From: a virus
DNA length: 47,335 bases
Virus record (IMG/VR): IMGVR_UViG_3300026118_000009
Span: 1-47,335 of that record
Strand: one strand, 5' to 3'
Made by a program: the position numbers and the translations under genes. The notes under the pieces are model-generated. The model was not told the origin of the DNA and searched no databases. It saw only the letters and a program-made list of their open reading frames with translations. Each line of letters begins with the position of its first letter. Position 1 is the stretch's first letter. Positions 13,399-21,609 of the stretch are shown piece after piece.

Positions 13399-15696
13399 TC
13401 ACAAGCCTGGCCGGGCGGGGTTCCAGGCGCTCACCGACGTACCGGCTGGCAGCGTGCGCAGCACGTCGGCGCCGACGATACTGATCGTCTGCTGGCTGCC
13501 GGACGGCGCGCTGATCGCGGTCACGCTGACCTTGATCCCCCCGATGTTGATGTACAGGCCGTCGATGTCGTCGGCATAGTCGGGCGAGGCCGGGTGGGTG
13601 AGGGTGGCGCCGGTGACGTTGACGACGATCGACGTATCGCCGGGGGCGAGGTCGGCCGCCGTGGTCACCGTGTCCACGTCGAGCCATCCGACGTAGGGGT
13701 ACAGGTCGGGGTCGTTCGTGGTGTCGCCGAGCGTGGTGATCGCGTACGCGTCGTACGGGGTCACGGTGGCCGTGACGGTCAAGAGCTTGCTGTTCCAGCT
13801 TTCCGACCATCCGCGCAGCAGCAGTCGGCGATCCGGGTCGCTGCCGGTGCTGATGCCGAGCGCGTCGACCCGGCAGAGCGGCAGGGCCTCCAGCCAGCGC
13901 TGGGCCAGCCTCGACGTGGACGTCTTGGCCAGCTCGAAGGTCAGCGCCGGCCACCGCACGCCGCGCACCGTGCCGACGCCGACCCTGAACGCGGCGATCT
14001 GATCAAGCTGCGCCAGGTCGTACACCCGGTGGTCGCCGCCGGTGTCGTACGTCCCCACCGTGTCGGTACCGAGGTCGCCCTCGGTCTCCTCGAACGTCCG
14101 GTCGCCGCCGGTGAACGGGTCGCGGGCGGTGTAGACGTTGACGCGCCCCTGGTCGTCGTGCTGGCCGGCCAGCGCCCGCGGGAAGTCGCCCCGGGCAGAG
14201 TCGAGGGTGAGGGCGGCCGGCAAGGCGTACGCCGACTGCCGGGTGTAGTAGTCCAGCCCCGGGCTCAGCCCGTCGATCAACGCCCCCTGGTCGACGTCGA
14301 TGGCGTCCTGCAGCACGTCGAGGAAGCGGCCGGGACGCTGAGGGCCCATGAGATCATCCGCATCGCCAATGACGCGCAGGGTGGTCTCCCAGTCTTCGGC
14401 GATGCGCGCCATGCGTTCGGCCACCGTCTCGCCCGTGTAGGCCAGGAACGCGTCATAGGTGTCGACGACGAAGTGCGTCAACCGTGACCAGATCGCGAGG
14501 TGCCCGAACCCCGGCACGCTGGTGTCGGTGTTCAGGCTCGGGTTGACGGTCACCGTCTTGACGTCGCCGCTGTTCCCGATGGCAAAGAGCGTCTGTGTGA
14601 TAACGGCGGTGCCGTCAAGCGTGACCGTGATAGCGATATTCGTCAATGTCTGTTCGGCATCGATGCGCACGTGGTGCCACTTCGCGTCACCGATGCTGAT
14701 GCTCGACGTGTAGGTACCCGACGTCGAGGCGGTGTAGTAGTTGATCACCAACCCGCCGTCGGCGACCGGCTTCGCCGTGATGTTCCAACGCTGCACGGAA
14801 CCGATCGTGGTCCAGTCGATGATCGAGATCGACTCACCCGCGCCGATCTCGCCCGCCTTGACGACGAACTCAACGCGCCAGTCGACCTCGCCGTCTGAGC
14901 TGAATGTCGCGGTGCGCGCCGGCAACGTGCCGGCCAGCTGGCCGGCCACCCCCGTGGTCGACAGGTTGACCAGCGGCAGCGACGACGGCAGATCGTCACC
15001 GCTGGCCCCGAAGCTCACCGTTCCGCTGGATACGCGTAGGTCGTCAACTCCCACCACGACCGACGCACCTACGACGGCCCCCGCGCCACCCTCAAGCGGC
15101 CAGTACGCCCGCGGCACCGTGCGCTCGATCGCCTTGCGCAGCGCGCTCGTGATGGGCCCCTGGCCGGTCGTGAGCCGGCGCAGGTAGCCGTGTGCGTTGA
15201 GCATCACCATCGACTCGGCGCCCGGCGCCCGGGCCGGCGGTACGCCGGTCAGGTAGCCGTAGAACCGCGTCGTCGGGCCGTTGCCGACGTCGAGGCGCTC
15301 GCGGATCGGGGTGTTCTCGCGAACGTACGGCCAGTACCGGGAGTAGATGTTGCCGATGGTCCAGTCCCCGCCGCCGACCTGGTTGTTGAGCAGCTTCCAG
15401 CTGCCGAACGCAGGTGTCGCGCGCAGCGACTCGCCGCCGAAGCCGATGCGGATGTTCCCGCCCGGATCCCAGAGCGCGGCCGTCGTGATGTCCGTCCACG
15501 TCCACGTCTCGGGGTCGGCGCTGAGGTCGGCGCCGAACGCTGCCTCAAGGATCTGCCGGCCGCCAGGGAAGATGTCGGGCAGGAACGGCCCACCCGGGCC
15601 CAGCCCGCCGCCGAGGCGCGCGGGGGCGACCGGCGAGTGCGCCCACTTGCGCCGGCGCCGCCGCAACGACCCGTGCCCGAACGAAGGGATCATCAT
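13399..15696 (-). CDS. Minor tail protein with LamG-like domain
   Basis: The protein is 765 aa, starting at ATG 15696, which shares a base with the previous stop. The Arg-rich N-terminus leads into a tail-protein region (YSRYWPYVRENTPIRE, FYGYLTGVP) of the kind found in baseplate-hub proteins. Residues about 205-425 have a concanavalin/LamG-like pattern (WRVEFVVKAGE, KWHHVRIDAEQ, ITVTLDGTAV), often used for sugar binding at the tail tip. The C-terminal part repeats tail-fold segments and ends in a small beta domain. It probably contacts the host surface. Confidence 0.75.
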   Translation of the reverse strand: MMIPSFGHGSLRRRRRKWAHSPVAPARLGGGLGPGGPFLPDIFPGGRQILEAAFGADLSADPETWTWTDITTAALWDPGGNIRIGFGGESLRATPAFGSWKLLNNQVGGGDWTIGNIYSRYWPYVRENTPIRERLDVGNGPTTRFYGYLTGVPPARAPGAESMVMLNAHGYLRRLTTGQGPITSALRKAIERTVPRAYWPLEGGAGAVVGASVVVGVDDLRVSSGTVSFGASGDDLPSSLPLVNLSTTGVAGQLAGTLPARTATFSSDGEVDWRVEFVVKAGEIGAGESISIIDWTTIGSVQRWNITAKPVADGGLVINYYTASTSGTYTSSISIGDAKWHHVRIDAEQTLTNIAITVTLDGTAVITQTLFAIGNSGDVKTVTVNPSLNTDTSVPGFGHLAIWSRLTHFVVDTYDAFLAYTGETVAERMARIAEDWETTLRVIGDADDLMGPQRPGRFLDVLQDAIDVDQGALIDGLSPGLDYYTRQSAYALPAALTLDSARGDFPRALAGQHDDQGRVNVYTARDPFTGGDRTFEETEGDLGTDTVGTYDTGGDHRVYDLAQLDQIAAFRVGVGTVRGVRWPALTFELAKTSTSRLAQRWLEALPLCRVDALGISTGSDPDRRLLLRGWSESWNSKLLTVTATVTPYDAYAITTLGDTTNDPDLYPYVGWLDVDTVTTAADLAPGDTSIVVNVTGATLTHPASPDYADDIDGLYINIGGIKVSVTAISAPSGSQQTISIVGADVLRTLPAGTSVSAWNPARPGL

Positions 15697-16208
15697 CACT
15701 CGTCGATAACGACCCAGCAGCGCAGGTCCACGGCCGTGGTCGGCGTGGTCGCCCGCACGCGCAAGAAGCGCGACACCGCGATGATGGGCGCGTCCCATTC
15801 GTCAAACTTGTACCGGTACGTCAGGAACGGGCCCGCCTCAGCCGAGACAGAGGAGAGCGACACGACGTCGTGCACCCGGCTGGCCGTGATGCTGCCCTCG
15901 GCCGTCGCCGTGTACCCCGTGTTGGCGGTGCCCAGCGTCAGCAGCGAGGCCGGTAGTCCTGGCGTGAGCGGCTGCACGCCGCTGGCCACGTGCGCGGTCA
16001 CGGTGGCCGCCACGTCGGTGTCGAGCAGCTCGATCACGGCGTCGGCGCCGGGCGGGTCGTCGCAGGTGAACCCCCAGCCCAGCACCTGAATCTGCCGGGT
16101 GGAGGGCGGGGAGATCTGCAGCATCGTCTTGATCGCCGTGCCGGTCGTGACGGCGGCCTGCGCAGCCGTCGTCGGCATCGGGCCGTTCCACACTTTGTAG
16201 CGGTGCAC
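15696..16208 (-). CDS. Minor tail protein
   Basis: This 170-aa Ser/Thr/Ala-rich protein lies between the tape measure and the large tail protein, the usual place of a distal-tail-like component. It starts at GTG 16208. Beta-strand stretches dominate (IQVLGWGFTCDD, FLTYRYKFDEW, RFLRVRATTPTTAVDLRCWVVIDE). No specific family is recognised, so the assignment rests on position and composition. Confidence 0.6.
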   Translation of the reverse strand: MHRYKVWNGPMPTTAAQAAVTTGTAIKTMLQISPPSTRQIQVLGWGFTCDDPPGADAVIELLDTDVAATVTAHVASGVQPLTPGLPASLLTLGTANTGYTATAEGSITASRVHDVVSLSSVSAEAGPFLTYRYKFDEWDAPIIAVSRFLRVRATTPTTAVDLRCWVVIDE

Positions 16209-16218
16209 GTCTATCCCT

Positions 16219-18384
16219 TCACTTCACGATGGCGGATTCCGGTACCTGCAGCTCACCCGAGCGCAGGCCCGCCATGATCATGTCATAGAAGAAGCCGCCG
16301 CCGGTGATGTTCCAGTCGATCTGCGTGCGCTGGCCGCCCCCGCCGCCGGCCATCATCTGGTTGGTGTTGGCGCGCGGGTAGACCATCGCCCCCGAGGGAA
16401 GCCGCACGATCTCCGGGCCTTCCTCCCCCACGAGGGTGTCACGGCCCTGCGGCCCGCCGGCCGCAGCGTGAGGAATGCCGCCGGTCCGCAGCGGGGCGTT
16501 GAGCGCTTGGCCCTGCGTGTGGTAGGCGACGTAGACGTTGGCATGCACCTCGCGCCCGTCGATCGCGTCGAGGCGCTGCCGCAGGCTCTCGCCCTGCCGC
16601 AGACTCTCGCTCAGCCCGCGCACCTCGACGTTCGCCTTGGTGTCGGGCGGCACCGCGCCGAGGGAGGCGATCAGCGCGTCGACCTGCTGCTTGTTGAACC
16701 CTGCGGCGTAGGCGGCCTGACGCAGCTGCTCGACCTGCGCGTTGTACGCAGCGTTCGCCTTGTCGACCGCCTCGACGCTGCCGTCGCTGGTCGCGATGGC
16801 CTGCTGCCGCTGCGCTTCCAGCAACCCGATCTGCCCGACGATGGCACGCTGGTTGTCGATGCCCGCTTGCGTGTTGAGGTCGAGGCTCTTCGCACCGTCC
16901 TTCAGCTCCTCCTTGAGATCCATCCACCCCTGGGCGACGGCGATGTTGGCGTCGGCCATCGCGAGCTGCGTCTCGTGCAGCTCGGTCAGTGCGCTGTTGA
17001 GGTTGCTGGCGTCGATCGCCGCCTCGGCGCCGGCCCGGGCCATCTCGCCCCAGGAACTGGCCATGCCGTGCGCGCTGCTGCTGCTGTCGTCGAGGGTGCG
17101 GCCGACCTCCTGCGAGGTGTTGCCGATGTGCAGGAAACTGCCCGCCGCCTGTTCCAGGATGTTGCCGATGGGGGAGAGGGCGGCCTCTGCCTTGTATGCC
17201 CCGATTGCGAAACTCCGCATACCTTCGTACGCTTTTTCGAAACCAAGCACGAGCACGCCGGCCGCCTTGACCGTATATCCAACGAGATCGATGAAGTCGC
17301 CAAGCGCGTCGGCGCCACCCTCGCTGCCCTCGCTGATCATGCGGAACGCGTCGCCGATGTCCTGGCCCAGGTTGCCGATCTTGGGGCCGATCTTGTCGAT
17401 GACCGGCTGCACGCGTTCCAGGGCGTCGGCGAAGCCGTTCGCAGCGCCGGCCACCCCCTGCCCCGCGCCGGTCGAGATCGGGGCGACGAAGCTCTGCGAC
17501 AGCGCGAGTACCTTCTCGATCGGCAGGCGGTCGAGGGTGGCCCCGGCCGTCTTGAGCGCACCGTCCAGCTCGTTGCCGAACGCCTTGGAGCTGTCGATCC
17601 AGCGCTTGCGAACGCGATCGATCATCCCCTCCCACTGGCGCCCGTACTTGTCGGGATCACCCATCCACGCGCCGGCGAGCCCCCCTCCCGCCGCGGCCAG
17701 TCCGGCCCCCGCGAGCACGCCGCCGCCGGCCGCCGCGCCGACGAAGCTGGCCGCCGGGACCGCGGCGGCGGCGCCGGCCGCGAGCAGCGCGGGCCCGACG
17801 ACCGGCGTACCGAGCGCGCCTTCCAGGCCCGCCCCGGCGCCGCCGATGCCCTGCTTGAGGAACCCCTCGGAGATCCCTGAGAGCCCGCCGAGGAAGCCGC
17901 CGCGCCCGCCGCCGCCGAGCCGGGACTCTGCACCGAGCATGGCTACGGCGCGCGCGGCCTGGCGCGCGTTGTCCGCCACGCGGTCATAGGCGCGCGCCTG
18001 CTCGCGCGCGTCGGCCGCCGCCTTGTTGGCCGCCCTCCGGTACTCCTCGGTGGCGATGGCGGCGTGCCGGGTGTCGGTGCTCAGCCTGTCGATCTTGCGA
18101 CCGAGCTGGCCGGACTCGTCGCCGGTGTCGGCCAGCTGCCGCTTGAGCCGGCCGAGGTCTTCGGCCATCCGGCGCGCCTTCTCGGCTGCGCGCTCCTCGG
18201 CTTCGGCGAGCTTGCGGGCCCGGGTGTTCGCCGAGTCGAGCTTGGCGTCCATGTCGCGGAGCTGCTTCTCGGCGATGGCCGCGGCGTCGCCGACCGTCTT
18301 GGCACCCTTGGCCGCCTCGCCGAACGCCTGCGCGGTCTTGTTCTGCGCATCGACGACGACCGTCACGCCGCTACCGACTGCCAT
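16219..18384 (-). CDS. Tape measure protein
   Basis: The 721-aa protein has a long charged coiled-coil N-terminus (residues 20-165), a Gly/Ala-rich hydrophobic centre (about 170-255) and a helical remainder, ending in a short beta segment. It is the longest tail gene and follows the tail-assembly chaperones, the defining context of a tape measure. At about 0.15 nm per residue it predicts a tail near 108 nm, which fits a siphovirus. ATG 18384 overlaps the end of the chaperone frame by 14 bp. Confidence 0.9.
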   Translation of the reverse strand: MAVGSGVTVVVDAQNKTAQAFGEAAKGAKTVGDAAAIAEKQLRDMDAKLDSANTRARKLAEAEERAAEKARRMAEDLGRLKRQLADTGDESGQLGRKIDRLSTDTRHAAIATEEYRRAANKAAADAREQARAYDRVADNARQAARAVAMLGAESRLGGGGRGGFLGGLSGISEGFLKQGIGGAGAGLEGALGTPVVGPALLAAGAAAAVPAASFVGAAAGGGVLAGAGLAAAGGGLAGAWMGDPDKYGRQWEGMIDRVRKRWIDSSKAFGNELDGALKTAGATLDRLPIEKVLALSQSFVAPISTGAGQGVAGAANGFADALERVQPVIDKIGPKIGNLGQDIGDAFRMISEGSEGGADALGDFIDLVGYTVKAAGVLVLGFEKAYEGMRSFAIGAYKAEAALSPIGNILEQAAGSFLHIGNTSQEVGRTLDDSSSSAHGMASSWGEMARAGAEAAIDASNLNSALTELHETQLAMADANIAVAQGWMDLKEELKDGAKSLDLNTQAGIDNQRAIVGQIGLLEAQRQQAIATSDGSVEAVDKANAAYNAQVEQLRQAAYAAGFNKQQVDALIASLGAVPPDTKANVEVRGLSESLRQGESLRQRLDAIDGREVHANVYVAYHTQGQALNAPLRTGGIPHAAAGGPQGRDTLVGEEGPEIVRLPSGAMVYPRANTNQMMAGGGGGQRTQIDWNITGGGFFYDMIMAGLRSGELQVPESAIVK

Positions 18385-18643
18385 CGTCGATCACCTCCAT
18401 ATCCCAGAGCAGCGACTCGTCGAACTCCGCACCGCCCTCCGGCGGTACCAGGCCCTTGGCCGCCTCGGCCTCGGCCACCGTGATGATGCCGTCCGCCTCC
18501 AGCAGCTGCAGCAGCAACCCGCCGTCCTCGGCCATCACCTGCGAGGGCAGCGCCTTGTACTCCCGGCAGAGGTGCCGCAGGGTCAGCAGCGCCTCGGCCT
18601 GGCCGCTCAGAGCACCGGTGCCTGATCCGCTCCCGGGTCCCAC
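18371..18643 (-). CDS. Tail assembly chaperone, frameshifted C-terminal part (gpT-like)
   Basis: This second-frame segment is expected to be made mainly as a fusion to the upstream chaperone through a -1 slip at 18673-18679. Read from the slip it gives FAEELRRWARR and then this acidic domain with LLTLRHLCREYKALPSQ and two Glu/Leu-rich helices, without a stop until 18371. The GTG at 18643 is merely the first start-like codon in the frame. Such G/G-T pairs assist tape-measure folding in long-tailed phages. Confidence 0.75.
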   Translation of the reverse strand: MGPGSGSGTGALSGQAEALLTLRHLCREYKALPSQVMAEDGGLLLQLLEADGIITVAEAEAAKGLVPPEGGAEFDESLLWDMEVIDDGSR

Positions 18644-19041
18644 CCTTCGGGCCCATCGACGGAGTTCTTCGGCAAAGGGGGCGACACCCGGGAGGTGGCC
18701 GAGGTGTATGCCTCGCGCATGGCGCCGATCATGACGTCGTCACAGGCGGCGAGCAGTCCGTCGACACCGACCGGCACCGGGTTGCCGTCGTCGTCGGCCA
18801 GGTTCCAGGACAGCACGAGGGAGGCCAGCGCACCCGCGTTCTCCCGCGTGCGCGCGATGCGCTCCTTTGGATCAAGCTCGTCCCACGGTCGCGGGTCTTC
18901 CTCGATCCACTCATCGAGTACCTCGCCGAACGGCCGGCGGCGCATGACCACCTGCAGCCCATGCAGCTCGTGCCCCTCGGGCCAGACCAGCGTGACGCGC
19001 CCGCGCTGCCAGAGCGCGGGCGCGGTGTCGTCGCCGCTCAT
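18607..19041 (-). CDS. Tail assembly chaperone (gpG-like)
   Basis: The 144-aa protein lies directly upstream of the tape measure, the standard chaperone position. It begins with a strand-rich part (GRVTLVWPEGHELHGLQVVMRRRPFGEV) and continues with helices, including ERIARTRENAGALASLVLSWNL. Its last 25 codons hold the slippery heptamer CCCTTTG (complement of 18673-18679), with zero-frame codons CCT TTG. Ribosomes that slip -1 enter the 18371 frame. ATG 19041 overlaps the tail-tube gene stop (ATGA). Confidence 0.8.
   Translation of the reverse strand: MSGDDTAPALWQRGRVTLVWPEGHELHGLQVVMRRRPFGEVLDEWIEEDPRPWDELDPKERIARTRENAGALASLVLSWNLADDDGNPVPVGVDGLLAACDDVMIGAMREAYTSATSRVSPPLPKNSVDGPEGWDPGADQAPVL
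18673..18679 (-). promoter_or_regulatory. Programmed -1 ribosomal frameshift site
   Basis: On the leftward mRNA the heptamer is C CCT TTG, fitting X XXY YYZ with X=C and Y=T. Both tRNAs can re-pair at their first two positions after a -1 slip (CCC, TTT). The downstream frame is open into the gpT-like domain. Confidence 0.65.
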
Positions 19042-19454
19042 GCCCACGTCGGCGCGGTGCCGTTGCTCAGCACGCCGGGCACCGTGGCACCCAGCGAGCC
19101 GTCCTGCCCACGGGTGACATTGAAGTCGGTGTACAGCACTTCGGGGGCGAGGGTCTTGCTGGCGAACACCAGTGTCGTGGTGCGCGCGACCGAGGTCGTC
19201 GGCACGTCGTGGAAGCAGTCCCAGAACGAGGGTGCGGCATCGAAGTTGATCGCGGTCGTGGTCAGCGTGATCGAGAAGTCGGCCAGCAGCAACAGCCGCT
19301 CGATGGCGCTCTTGTCGACGCCGGTCACGTCGAGCACGCCGCGCGGCAGCGCGAACTGGAAAGACTGGATGTCGTTCTTGATAGCGCGGACCGTGCCGCC
19401 GCTGTCGTCGATGCTGAGCGTGGTCCACGCCAACCCGGTTGACTTGCCGGCCAT
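19038..19454 (-). CDS. Major tail (tube) protein
   Basis: This 138-aa protein has strand-rich stretches (AWTTLSIDDSGGTVRAI, QFALPRGVLDVTGVDKSAIERLLLLADFSITLTTT) that match the tail-tube fold of actinophage siphoviruses as I know it. It lies just upstream of the chaperone genes. It and the 252-aa protein at 19922 both begin MAGKS and carry an S-A-x-x-R-L motif after a DVT/DMT segment, so the two tail proteins may be distant paralogues. Confidence 0.75.
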   Translation of the reverse strand: MAGKSTGLAWTTLSIDDSGGTVRAIKNDIQSFQFALPRGVLDVTGVDKSAIERLLLLADFSITLTTTAINFDAAPSFWDCFHDVPTTSVARTTTLVFASKTLAPEVLYTDFNVTRGQDGSLGATVPGVLSNGTAPTWA

Positions 19455-19457
19455 TTC

Positions 19458-19919
19458 CTACCCCTGCTCTCGTCTGGTGTTCAGCTTGTCGAGATCGTTT
19501 TCCCAGGCATCGATGAACGTGTCTGCCCGATGCCTGATGCGCTGGCCGTCCGGGTTTCCCCGGAAGTCGCCCGCCCGGACCACGTAGAACGGCTCGCGCT
19601 CCAGCGGCACGCGGTGCGTCTTGAAGCACTGCTGACCGGCGGGGAACGTGAAGACGATCTTTGTGCCGCCCTCCAGCAGCTCATACGTGTACGAGCGGCC
19701 GGAGGTGTCCCGAATCCAGCGGGCCGCCGCCCGGCGCTCGGGATCGGTGAGGTCGTATCCCATCCGCCAGCCGGCGGCATGCGCCGGGCACGCGACCTCC
19801 GCGCAGCTCGCCTCCCGGTAGTGGGTCTGCAGCGGCTGCGCAATCTGGTACGTGCGCATCTGCTGCACCGGCGCCTTGATCATGCGCCGGATGTTCGCGT
19901 AAGGATCGCCGCCGAACAT
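19458..19919 (-). CDS. Conserved tail-region protein
   Basis: The 153-aa protein contains RTYQIAQPLQTHYREASCAEVACPAHAAGW and later PAGQQCFKTHRVPLEREPFYVVRAGD, each only part of a longer conserved block. I recognise these as hallmarks of a family usually found between the two tail proteins in streptomycete and related phages. It has four Cys residues. A tail-completion or tail-assembly role is inferred from position. ATG 19919 is 2 nt after the previous stop. Confidence 0.65.
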   Translation of the reverse strand: MFGGDPYANIRRMIKAPVQQMRTYQIAQPLQTHYREASCAEVACPAHAAGWRMGYDLTDPERRAAARWIRDTSGRSYTYELLEGGTKIVFTFPAGQQCFKTHRVPLEREPFYVVRAGDFRGNPDGQRIRHRADTFIDAWENDLDKLNTRREQG

Positions 19920-19921
19920 GG

Positions 19922-20680
19922 TCAGTACACCGTTGCGATCCGGTGCCGGTACACGGACACCGCGAAATCGGCGTTCGTGAATGTCCCCGTGGTCACGACC
20001 TTGAGGTACCGCTCGACCGCGATCGCGCCGGTCGCGATGCGCAGCGCCGTCGGCGCCGCCGCGAGGGCGCCGGTCGTCGCACCCACCACGTCGGCGTAGG
20101 CGTCGGCGCCGTTGTCGCTGGACTCCTGCAGCTTGATCGTCACCGAGCCCGAGCCCAGCGAGAACAGGTGTACCCACATCACCAGGCCGAACGCGCCGGG
20201 CGAGGCGGTGAGCTGGTCGAGGGCGGTCACCGAGGCGGCGCTCGTGGCCGCGGCGTCGACCCGGCGGCCGGCCGTGGCCTGGAACGCCCACTGCAGACCG
20301 TAGCCGTTGGCGAGCGCCTGCACGTTCAGCAGGAAGCCGCCGTCCTGCGTGCGGTTGCCGTCGTAGTTGATCTGCTTGCCGATCACGCTGGCGCTCGGTC
20401 CGCCGATCGCCTGCGTGTGCGCGTAGGTCGCTACCACGTCGGAGGTCGGCAGGGTCGAGTACGCCGCGTGCGAGCCACCCGCGTCGGGGTTCCAGTACGA
20501 CACGATCTCCATGCCGCCGTCTCGCTCGCCTGCGAGGCGGGACACCGCGGACTGCGTGATGTCGGTCATGTCGATCGCCGCCGGCCCGCCGCCGATGCGC
20601 GACAGGCTGTTGGTGCTGGCGCCCACGTCGTACCCGGCGACCCACAGGGCGGCGCCCATTCCGCTCGACTTGCCGGCCAT
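19922..20680 (-). CDS. Tail protein (second tail-tube-like protein)
   Basis: The 252-aa protein is Ser/Thr/Ala/Gly-rich and strand-dominated. It has the segments MGAALWVAGYDVG, GGPAAIDMTDITQSAVSRL and VIGKQINYDGNRTQDGG seen in the second tail protein of actinophages with paired tail genes. ATG 20680 has GGAGG 7 nt upstream, so the ATG at 20695 is not used. It probably forms part of the tail tube or its decoration. Confidence 0.7.
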   Translation of the reverse strand: MAGKSSGMGAALWVAGYDVGASTNSLSRIGGGPAAIDMTDITQSAVSRLAGERDGGMEIVSYWNPDAGGSHAAYSTLPTSDVVATYAHTQAIGGPSASVIGKQINYDGNRTQDGGFLLNVQALANGYGLQWAFQATAGRRVDAAATSAASVTALDQLTASPGAFGLVMWVHLFSLGSGSVTIKLQESSDNGADAYADVVGATTGALAAAPTALRIATGAIAVERYLKVVTTGTFTNADFAVSVYRHRIATVY

Positions 20681-20767
20681 TACGGCAACCTCCACAGCGA
20701 CAGCGATCCAACGACGCAGTTACGGGGGGTGTACGGGCGGGGTGAACACGCCTGCGAACCACGAGCC

Positions 20768-21229
20768 CTACGCACTCTGCACCCACGTATCATTGAAGAC
20801 GATATATATCTGCAGTTCCGCGATGCGGTACATGGTGTTGTCGACGGTGATGTATCCGTACTTCCAGACCATCGGCTCACCCTGCTCGCCGAGCAGATCG
20901 ACGTTGCGCGCCAGTCCGCCGAGCGTGAACGCCCCCGACAGGCGCCCGAGGTAGGCATCGGCAGCGTCCGTGATGCGCACCTCCACCAGCTCTTCCGGCT
21001 TGGTCAGCATCGGAATGTGCAGGCGGGCCGTCGCCTGCAGCACGGCGGCCGTGGTGCTCAGCCCGTGCCCCGACGTGGCCGGCCCGAGCTGCTGCGCCCA
21101 GACCGCGAACGTCAGGCCCTTGGGCGGCGCGCTCTTGAACTCCCCGAGGCGCGCCACCTCGATGCTGCCGATGGCCTTGGCGTGGTCGAGCAGCGCGACG
21201 AGCACCGAGCCGGCGCCGACGCCGGTCAT
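20768..21229 (-). CDS. Head-tail or tail-completion protein
   Basis: This 153-aa protein follows the HK97 gp10-like gene with an ATGA overlap, the usual place of the tail terminator. It begins with a helix (VLVALLDHAKAIGSIEVARLGEF) and continues with strands, including YITVDNTMYRIAELQIYIVFND. Assignment rests on order and fold pattern, not on a diagnostic motif. The 87 bp between it and the next gene show no clear signal. Confidence 0.6.
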   Translation of the reverse strand: MTGVGAGSVLVALLDHAKAIGSIEVARLGEFKSAPPKGLTFAVWAQQLGPATSGHGLSTTAAVLQATARLHIPMLTKPEELVEVRITDAADAYLGRLSGAFTLGGLARNVDLLGEQGEPMVWKYGYITVDNTMYRIAELQIYIVFNDTWVQSA

Positions 21230-21609
21230 CCGAGCCTCGCGATCGCTCGCGCGATGATCTTCTCGGTGGTCGACCGGGCGATCGTGTGCAGGTAGGTGAT
21301 GAGCCGACGCCAGTGCGCATAGCCCTTGAACCTGGTCGTCGAGTTGCGCGACCCGGTACCGGCCAGCCACGGCCCATAGATCACACCCGAGTCCTGTACG
21401 ACCCAGACCGCGCCGAGGCGCTTGGGGGTGATGTGCGAGCGGTACCAGCCCGTGGGATTCTTGAACGGCGGCACGCCGAGGTCGCCGCGCAGGTGCGTGG
21501 CGCCGAGGGTGGCGATCTCCTGCTCGGCCTCGTCGACCGCGTGTGCGACGGCGCCGGCCAGCCGGCCGTCGAACACGGGCCCGTACGCCCTGGCGCTGAC
21601 GTTGATCAT
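21226..21609 (-). CDS. Head-tail joining protein (gp10-like)
   Basis: The 127-aa basic protein lies between the head-tail connector and the tail-completion protein, with ATGA overlaps on both sides. It has a helical start (AVAHAVDEAEQEIATLGATHL) and later YRSHI and WLAGTGSRNSTTRFKGY strands, as in the HK97 gp10 type of neck protein. The assignment is mostly positional. Confidence 0.6.
   Translation of the reverse strand: MINVSARAYGPVFDGRLAGAVAHAVDEAEQEIATLGATHLRGDLGVPPFKNPTGWYRSHITPKRLGAVWVVQDSGVIYGPWLAGTGSRNSTTRFKGYAHWRRLITYLHTIARSTTEKIIARAIARLG

Noticed and set aside
7686-15798. Many long GC-rich frames antisense to or overlapping clear genes, for example 604-1749 minus, 1982-3694 minus and 12556-13287 plus
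   Set aside because: They are shadow frames of high-GC genes, with Arg/Pro/Gly/His-biased composition, no RBS and no coupling to neighbours.
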